A DNA stretch of 27,470 nucleotides from JAGUXG01 sp043798435. GTDB taxonomy: Bacteria > UBA9089 > UBA9088 > JAGUXG01. A program made the translations under genes and the position numbers. The stretch covers positions 1-27,470 of the forward strand of contig JAZDOR010000151.1 of assembly GCA_043798435.1 (NCBI GenBank). The letters run 5' to 3'. Below are positions 23,110-27,470 of the stretch, piece after piece (the first letter of the stretch is position 1; each line of letters begins with the position of its first letter). The notes under the pieces were generated by a model. That model was not told the DNA's origin. It saw only the letters and a program-made list of their open reading frames with translations, and did not search any database.

Positions 23110-24231
23110 AAGAAGGACTACTATGAGGTCTTAGGGGTGGCTAAAAGTGCCTCTCTTGATGAGATAAAGAGTGCCTACAGAAAACTCGCCAAGAAATATC
23201 ATCCAGATATAGCTGGACAAAACAAAGAGGCAGAAGAAAAATTCAAGGAGCTTTCAGAGGCTTATGAGGTTCTCTCTGACCAAAAGAAGAGGGGCCAGTA
23301 TGACCAGTTTGGCCATGAAGGATTAAAGAATACCTTTGGAACAGAAGGGTTTGGCTGGTCCGATTTTACCCATTTCACAGATATTGAAGATATCCTGGGT
23401 AATGTCTTTGGTGGAGGGATATTTGAGACAATCTTTGGCAGGAAGGGTGGCCAGAGGGTATCCCGTGGAGCAGACCTGAGGTATGACCTTGAGATTGAAC
23501 TTTCCGATGTTGCCTCTGGGATAGAAAGGCAGATTATGGTGGGTAGGAGAGAGACCTGTCCTGCCTGCTCTGGGGATGGCTCTGAGAGGGGAAGCGGTAG
23601 AAAGACCTGCTCCTCTTGTAATGGCAGGGGTGAAACAATCCAGTCTGCAGGGTTTTTCTCTCTCAGAAGGACTTGCGGCCAATGTGGAGGGGTGGGAACG
23701 ATAATCTCTAATCCTTGCAGAAGCTGCAGGGGTTCTGGGGCAGTAGAGAAGAAGAGGCAGATAGCGGTAAAGATTCCAGCCGGGATAGAGGATGGAATGA
23801 GGATACGAATGACTGGAGAGGGAGATGGCGGAGAGAAAGGCGGTCCCCCTGGTGACCTCTATGTGGTGGTCAGGGTAAGACCACACAAGCTCTTTCTCAG
23901 GGAAGGAGATAATCTTATCTGCAATCAACCAATAAGCTTTATTCAGGCATCATTAGGCGGAGAGACAGAAGTCCCTTTAATTGATGGAAAGAAGGCTCAT
24001 CTTAAGATTCCACAGGGAACTCAGACCCATACGGTTTTTAGGCTAAGAGGAAATGGGCTTTACCATTTGCATAGTTCTGGGAAAGGTGATATGCTGGTAA
24101 GGGTGATTGTGGTTACACCCACAAAGATTACCCAGGAAGAGAAGGAGCTTCTTACTAAGTTTGAAAAGCTGCACGGTGGCAAAGAGGAAAAAGGGATTAT
24201 GGACAGGCTCAAGGAGTCTTTTGGATTATAA
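23107..24231 (+). CDS. dnaJ: Chaperone protein DnaJ (class I Hsp40)
   Basis: A 374-residue co-chaperone of DnaK that binds unfolded protein and stimulates ATP hydrolysis. The J domain is residues 1-70 (DYYEVLGVAKSAS, HPD at 32-34, YDQFGHEG). A Gly/Phe-rich linker follows (FGGGIFETIFG). The zinc region from residue 151 has all four CxxCxGxG repeats (CPACSGDG, CSSCNGRG, CGQCGGVG, CRSCRGSG). The substrate domains contain IPAGIEDGMRIRMTGEGD and GDLYVVVRVRPHKLF. An in-frame upstream ATG at 23050 would add residues translated from the heptamer array and is rejected. grpE and dnaK are not in the window, so this copy stands alone. Confidence 0.95.
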   Translation: MKKDYYEVLGVAKSASLDEIKSAYRKLAKKYHPDIAGQNKEAEEKFKELSEAYEVLSDQKKRGQYDQFGHEGLKNTFGTEGFGWSDFTHFTDIEDILGNVFGGGIFETIFGRKGGQRVSRGADLRYDLEIELSDVASGIERQIMVGRRETCPACSGDGSERGSGRKTCSSCNGRGETIQSAGFFSLRRTCGQCGGVGTIISNPCRSCRGSGAVEKKRQIAVKIPAGIEDGMRIRMTGEGDGGEKGGPPGDLYVVVRVRPHKLFLREGDNLICNQPISFIQASLGGETEVPLIDGKKAHLKIPQGTQTHTVFRLRGNGLYHLHSSGKGDMLVRVIVVTPTKITQEEKELLTKFEKLHGGKEEKGIMDRLKESFGL

Positions 24232-24263
24232 AAGGGAAAAGGGGTTGCGATGATAAGAGATAA

Positions 24264-24357
24264 AATAGCACGCAGATGACACGGATACTACGGATGGACT
24301 ATAGATAAAGAAAAAATTCGTGTAAATCCGTCTCATCAGTGTCATCCGTGTGCTATT
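24264..24357. repeat. Inverted repeat between convergent dnaJ and argG
   Basis: AATAGCACGCAGATGACACG at 24264 mirrors GTGTCATCCGTGTGCTATT ending at 24357, with GGATACTACGGATGG / AAATCCGTCTCATC-like inner units. It overlaps the argG stop codon and could terminate both genes. Confidence 0.75.
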
Positions 24358-25606
24358 GTAAATCTATCTGTCCAGCGGTAGCTAAGGCTTTGGCGCTTAT
24401 ACTCAGCACTTTCAAAAATCCTTCTGAATCCTGGTGATCAAATTCACCTATTTTTTCCATTGAAGCCCTTTGGTCAGAGTATAAAGAATGGGGAATATCC
24501 TTTGCCTGGTCAAAGATTATTCGGCCCTTATAAAGCCCGACAACAATAGTTCCGCTTATTAACCGTGTAATTGGTGCTAAAGATGCCCTCATCATTTGAC
24601 TGGCTGTGTCAAACCAATAACCTTGATATATCTGTTTGGCAATCTGCTTGGAGATATAGTCAAAAAACTCTCTTGCTCTTCTGTCCAAAATTAACTGGAG
24701 AAGGTATTCATAGCATTGACCCAAAAGCTCCATACCAGGCGATTCATAGACGCCGCGACTCTTGATACCCACAAACCGATTCTCCACTGTATGCAGATTA
24801 ATACCAACCCCATTCCTTCCAGCTATTTCGTTAGCTTCTTGAAAAATCTCCACCAATGTCCTCATCCCTAATCCCTCATCCCTCATCCCTATACACAAAG
24901 GAACACCCTCAGAAAAACTCACCTGAACTACATCCTCCTCATCTTTTGCATCCTTAGGAAGAACGCCCATTTCTGGTCTTACAAAATCAGCTGGTGTTGA
25001 AAGCAGTTCTAATTTACCTGCTTCATGGGTCAGGCCCAGCAGATTGGCATCGGTTGAATAAGGTTTTTCAAGGGTTGCCTTTATTGGCAGATTATTTTTT
25101 TCACAATATTCGATCATCTCCTTGCGACCACCAAAGGCAGAGAGAAAAGCTGGGTCGCGCCAGGGTGCATAGACCTCAATTTGTGGAGCCAGCATATTTG
25201 TTGCCAATTGAAAGCGAACCTGATCATTGCCCCGTCCAGTTGCTCCATGAGAAAAGATAGGTATCTTTCTGGAAGCAAGCTCTGGCAGAAGCACCTGGAC
25301 AGTAATATGACGAGCAATGCCTGTGGTATTCCAATACCCACCCTCATATCTTGCTTGAGCTTGAATTACCTCTAAGCCTGCCTCAGCAATCTGGCTTTTA
25401 GCATCAACAATTGTTACCTCTAATGCCCCACAATCAAGCATCCGTTGCCGCACTACCTCTAACTGCTCATCCTGTTGACCCAGGTCAGCCACCAAACAGA
25501 CCACCTTAGCACCATTATTGGCTAACCAATGAGTAATAGTGCAGCTATCCAGTCCTCCAGAGACAGCCAGGCCTACTTTTTTACCTTTTAAGTCTTTTGC
25601 TTTCAT
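24353..25606 (-). CDS. argG: Argininosuccinate synthase ArgG with heptamer-derived insertion
   Basis: A 417-residue enzyme joining citrulline and aspartate with ATP in arginine synthesis. Motifs: P-loop-like LAVSGGLDSCTITHWL, ADLGQQDEQ, SHGATGRGNDQVRF, EVYAPWRDP, KPYSTDANLLG, THEAGKLE and VENRFVGIKSRGVYESPG. Odd: between GVPLCI and LVEIFQEANEIAG, where relatives have a few residues such as NGKKMS, it reads GMRDEGLGMR (residues 240-249). This is encoded by just over four tandem CCTCATC-type heptamers (24860-24890 as read on the plus strand), an in-frame insertion of about seven residues in a surface loop. argH and other arg genes are absent here. Confidence 0.93.
   Translation of the reverse strand: MKAKDLKGKKVGLAVSGGLDSCTITHWLANNGAKVVCLVADLGQQDEQLEVVRQRMLDCGALEVTIVDAKSQIAEAGLEVIQAQARYEGGYWNTTGIARHITVQVLLPELASRKIPIFSHGATGRGNDQVRFQLATNMLAPQIEVYAPWRDPAFLSAFGGRKEMIEYCEKNNLPIKATLEKPYSTDANLLGLTHEAGKLELLSTPADFVRPEMGVLPKDAKDEEDVVQVSFSEGVPLCIGMRDEGLGMRTLVEIFQEANEIAGRNGVGINLHTVENRFVGIKSRGVYESPGMELLGQCYEYLLQLILDRRAREFFDYISKQIAKQIYQGYWFDTASQMMRASLAPITRLISGTIVVGLYKGRIIFDQAKDIPHSLYSDQRASMEKIGEFDHQDSEGFLKVLSISAKALATAGQIDLQ
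24860..24890. repeat. Heptamer array inside argG
   Basis: CCTCATC, CCTAATC, CCTCATC, CCTCATC, CCT on the plus strand. Three units (21 bp) equal seven codons, which would explain how it kept the frame. Confidence 0.85.
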
Positions 25607-25728
25607 TCTTTTTGTATTTTACTTTGTATGCCCAAGTATACCTAATGAAAATGTGATTTAGCAAAAAAAATATGTGATAAAAGGGGTCCAGGATTCAAAG
25701 GTTCCAGTTTTTCAAGTGTTTAATAATT
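25607..25728. other. Upstream region of argG, nothing recognised
   Basis: AT-rich sequence between the argG start and the ABC-ATPase remnant. No gene and no convincing promoter or riboswitch was seen. Confidence 0.5.
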
Positions 25729-25830
25729 TTACGAGACAATTTTACCATCTACCAATTGAATAACCCGCTTTGCCAGCTCCATAACCTTATAATCATGGGT
25801 AGCGAAGATAAAGGTGACTTTATCTTTTAA
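25729..25830 (-). pseudogene. C-terminal remnant of an ABC-transporter ATPase
   Basis: The minus strand encodes LKDKVTFIFATHDYKVMELA followed by KRVIQLVDGKIVS and a TAA. This is the H-loop (THD) and final strand of a LolD/MacB/FtsE-type ATPase, about 33 residues of ~220. The upstream part is missing: the fragment abuts the inverted end of the decayed insertion sequence, and nothing like an ATPase is found on its other side. Confidence 0.7.
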
Positions 25831-25831
25831 A

Positions 25832-26711
25832 CTGAACTTTTGCGTTTTTTAGAGAGTTGTCAACTTTGGATTCGATGGGCTTTCTCATTTTTCCCTGTTG
25901 CCAATTCCAGATTAAAGAGCCCTAAAGAAAAATAGTTGTCTTGCCCTGTCCCACAGGTCTGACCGATAGTCTTATGAGAACCATTAAAGGAACTCTTCAG
26001 GTTAATCAGGATGAGGAGAATGTAAACGGTAAACTTTGAGTGCCAGTGTTTAATGATACCTCTTAGTTTCCGCATCTGATACTGCCACAATCCTTAATCC
26101 TAAGTACTGTTTAGAGTGCCAGATAGAAGTTCTCCATAAGACCACGAAAGAGATAGACAGAGAGATTCTTCGTTATCTTCCCAATCAAGACAAGTGCTGA
26201 TGATATAATCAGGTTCCTTTCCAATCAAATTTTTCATCTTTTCATTATTGTTTCATCTCCTTGTTCTGTCCCCAAACAGACTTCACCAATCTTTGGGATT
26301 TCTACTATAAGAGAGGCAAGAGAAAATCTTTTTTCTTTGATCTCCATAGACTGCCTTGATTAACTCTCTTCTTTTTTGTCGAAGTTTTTTGTTTAACCAA
26401 GGAGACTGAAGTTAAAAAACGATTCAAGGAACTCTGGTCTTTTTTTCGCAATTGATCAAAAGATGTCTTTGATATTACGAGCCTCAAGGCAAAGAATTAA
26501 CCCCAGGATATAGAAGCAGAAGTTCTTAAACTGAGGATTGTTTCTAAAGCATGGCCTAAATATACTTAGGCTACTTAAAAGAATATCTGGGGACAGAAAT
26601 AATAGGCATTTTCATCCCCTCCTAATAATATATCGGCAGAATAATATATCGGCAGAAGATGAAAAAAGCTTAAGTAAAATCTATCATTTAGAGAAAAACG
26701 CAAAAGTTCAG
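25832..26711 (-). mobile_element. Decayed insertion sequence with 18-bp perfect inverted ends
   Basis: The ends are CTGAACTTTTGCGTTTTT (25832-25849) and its exact reverse complement (26694-26711). The 880-bp interior holds a broken DDE transposase on the minus strand. No clear target duplication flanks it, consistent with an old insertion or later rearrangement. It accounts for most of the gene-free stretch 25607-26814. Confidence 0.75.
25860..26609 (-). pseudogene. Degenerate IS4/IS701-like transposase
   Basis: The reading starts at ATG 26609 after an AGGAGGGG ribosome site (MPIISVPRYSFK then a stop). A shifted frame gives RPCFRNNPQFKNFC and FYILGLILCLEARNIKDI, typical of the N-terminus of IS701-like transposases. 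Further pieces are KKRPEFLESFF, IVEIPKIGEVCL, GKEPDYIIST and, near the end, YQMRKLRGIIKHWHSKF, which matches the conserved region after the catalytic Glu. Several in-frame stops and at least two frame changes separate them, and the total is shorter than an intact gene. The family assignment is tentative. Confidence 0.65.
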
Positions 26712-26729
26712 CTCTTATAATAAATCTTA

Positions 26730-26778
26730 AAATGCTAAATTTGAAATGCTAAATGCTAATTTTGCAATTTGCAATGAA
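26730..26778. repeat. Heptamer array downstream of cooS
   Basis: Seven units in perfect phase: AAATGCT, AAATTTG, AAATGCT, AAATGCT, AATTTTG, CAATTTG, CAATGAA. It shares units with the array at 22946-23012, about 3.7 kb away. Confidence 0.85.
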
Positions 26779-26814
26779 TATTTTTCTCCTATTCCCCATC
26801 TTCTCCTTTCCCCC

Positions 26815-27470
26815 CTAAAACTTCAACTCCCTTCTCATAACCATATCATAAAGCACTCGCTCTGGTCTTTCCTTTATACCTAATCGAACGCGGGCAGCAT
26901 CAATCCATTTGACAAGTATTTCTGCCTGTTTGACTGGGTCAGGCTCAACTGCCCAACAAGCATTATACTCATCACAGTATTCCTTGAATAATAAATTACT
27001 CATGCCAGAACCGGTAACCGGGAAGCCTACACCAAATAATACCGGTGCCCCGGAGGCAACAAAGTACTGTCCAATGGCAATGGCCTTCTCACTCATCCAT
27101 TCAGGGGCACACCCGCAAGCAGGAAGCCCTCCAATATCATCACTCAATCCGCCTATATTAGCTACCTCACTTAAGGCAATCAGCAGCCTTGAGTTATCCA
27201 CACAGCTCCCGCAATGAAGTACCGGCGGAATACCAACCGTTTCACATATTTCAGAAAGTCCGGGACCTGCATATTTTGCTGCCTCTGGAACCAGCAAGCC
27301 TGCCTTTCCAAAAGCCATTGCCGCACAACCTGTTGAAACAACAAGCACATCTTGAGCAATCAATTCCTTAGCCAGGGTAATATGAATATCGTCGTGCCTT
27401 ACCCTTGGATTATTGCACCCAACGATACCTACTACCCCGCGAATTCTGCCATCAATGATAGCATCATTTA
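26815..27470 (-). CDS. cooS: Anaerobic Ni-Fe carbon monoxide dehydrogenase CooS, C-terminal part
   Basis: The frame is open to the right edge, so the N-terminus lies outside the window; about 218 residues are visible. The enzyme interconverts CO and CO2 at a [Ni-4Fe-4S] C-cluster. Conserved pieces: GVVGIVGCNNPR, VLVVSTGCAAMAFGKAGLL, GIPPVLHCGSCVDNSRLL, APEWMSEKAIAIGQYFVASG and the C-terminal VEPDPVKQAEILVKWIDAAR. The cysteines in GCNNPR, STGC and GSC are C-cluster ligand positions in this family. Whether it serves CO oxidation (with CooF or a hydrogenase) or acetyl-CoA synthesis cannot be told without the neighbours to the right. The stop is TAG at 26815. Confidence 0.93.
   Translation of the reverse strand, partial: NDAIIDGRIRGVVGIVGCNNPRVRHDDIHITLAKELIAQDVLVVSTGCAAMAFGKAGLLVPEAAKYAGPGLSEICETVGIPPVLHCGSCVDNSRLLIALSEVANIGGLSDDIGGLPACGCAPEWMSEKAIAIGQYFVASGAPVLFGVGFPVTGSGMSNLLFKEYCDEYNACWAVEPDPVKQAEILVKWIDAARVRLGIKERPERVLYDMVMRRELKF

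Noticed and set aside
23323..23928. 201-residue open frame on the minus strand
   Set aside because: Antisense to the zinc-finger region of dnaJ; no independent support.
25607..25728. Arginine-related riboswitch or operator upstream of argG
   Set aside because: No ARG-box-like palindrome or recognisable riboswitch core could be seen.
26538..26720. 60-residue plus-strand open frame in the gene-free stretch
   Set aside because: It runs antisense through the 5' end and inverted end of the decayed insertion sequence; no coding features.

Overview
The window reads as a chromosomal piece of an uncultivated, anaerobic, diderm (Gram-negative-type) bacterium with long repeat-rich spacers. Evidence for an outer membrane: an LptA/OstA-like LPS-transport protein, a PorV/PorQ-like beta-barrel, an EnvC-like murein hydrolase activator and a type IV pilus minor-pilin/PilY1 operon. 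Evidence for anaerobic metabolism: the C-terminal part of a Ni-Fe carbon monoxide dehydrogenase (CooS) at the right edge. The style resembles Omnitrophota/Desantisbacteria-type candidate-phylum genomes, but that placement is only an impression; there is no rRNA or other decisive marker here.

Layout. 3-5805 (+): a cell-envelope run made of the end of a very large secreted multi-domain surface protein (PKD/Ig-like repeats, dockerin-like Ca loop, FlgD-type C-terminal domain), a small coiled-coil protein, a PorV/PorQ-like barrel, a LysM/coiled-coil protein and a second small coiled-coil protein. 5941-8675 (+): EnvC-like activator, hisH, hisA. 8781-13689 (-): topA, ruvX, then lptA-like and aroA, the last two overlapping by 4 bp. 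14150-21520 (-): gspH/fimT-pilV-pilW-pilX-pilY1-small secreted protein, followed by an MTAP/PNP-family phosphorylase. 21604-22926 (+): a secreted seven-bladed propeller protein, divergent from the pilin operon. 23107-24231 (+): dnaJ. 24353-25606 (-): argG. 25607-26814: no intact gene; a decayed insertion sequence with 18-bp inverted ends lies against a fragment of an ABC-transporter ATPase. 26815-27470 (-): cooS, cut by the window edge.

The most unusual material is in and around the genes rather than in their functions. (1) Seven spacer sites and one site inside argG carry arrays with an exact 7-bp period, each with its own heptamer and most folded back on themselves; one array supplies the dnaJ start codon. 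They recall the heptameric STRR repeats of filamentous cyanobacteria. (2) A 93-bp MITE-like element with 9-bp target duplications sits in frame inside the prepilin leader of pilV; its target duplication is the G-F-T of the cleavage motif, so the motif is present on both sides. (3) aroA and its neighbour lptA each carry an in-frame internal tandem duplication (84 bp and 108 bp). (4) Three predicted sigma-70-type promoters place the -10 box 6-7 nt before a start codon without a Shine-Dalgarno, suggesting leaderless transcripts. (5) A modular, highly foldable element occupies the topA/phosphorylase spacer. All of this is read by eye; no search or statistic was run.
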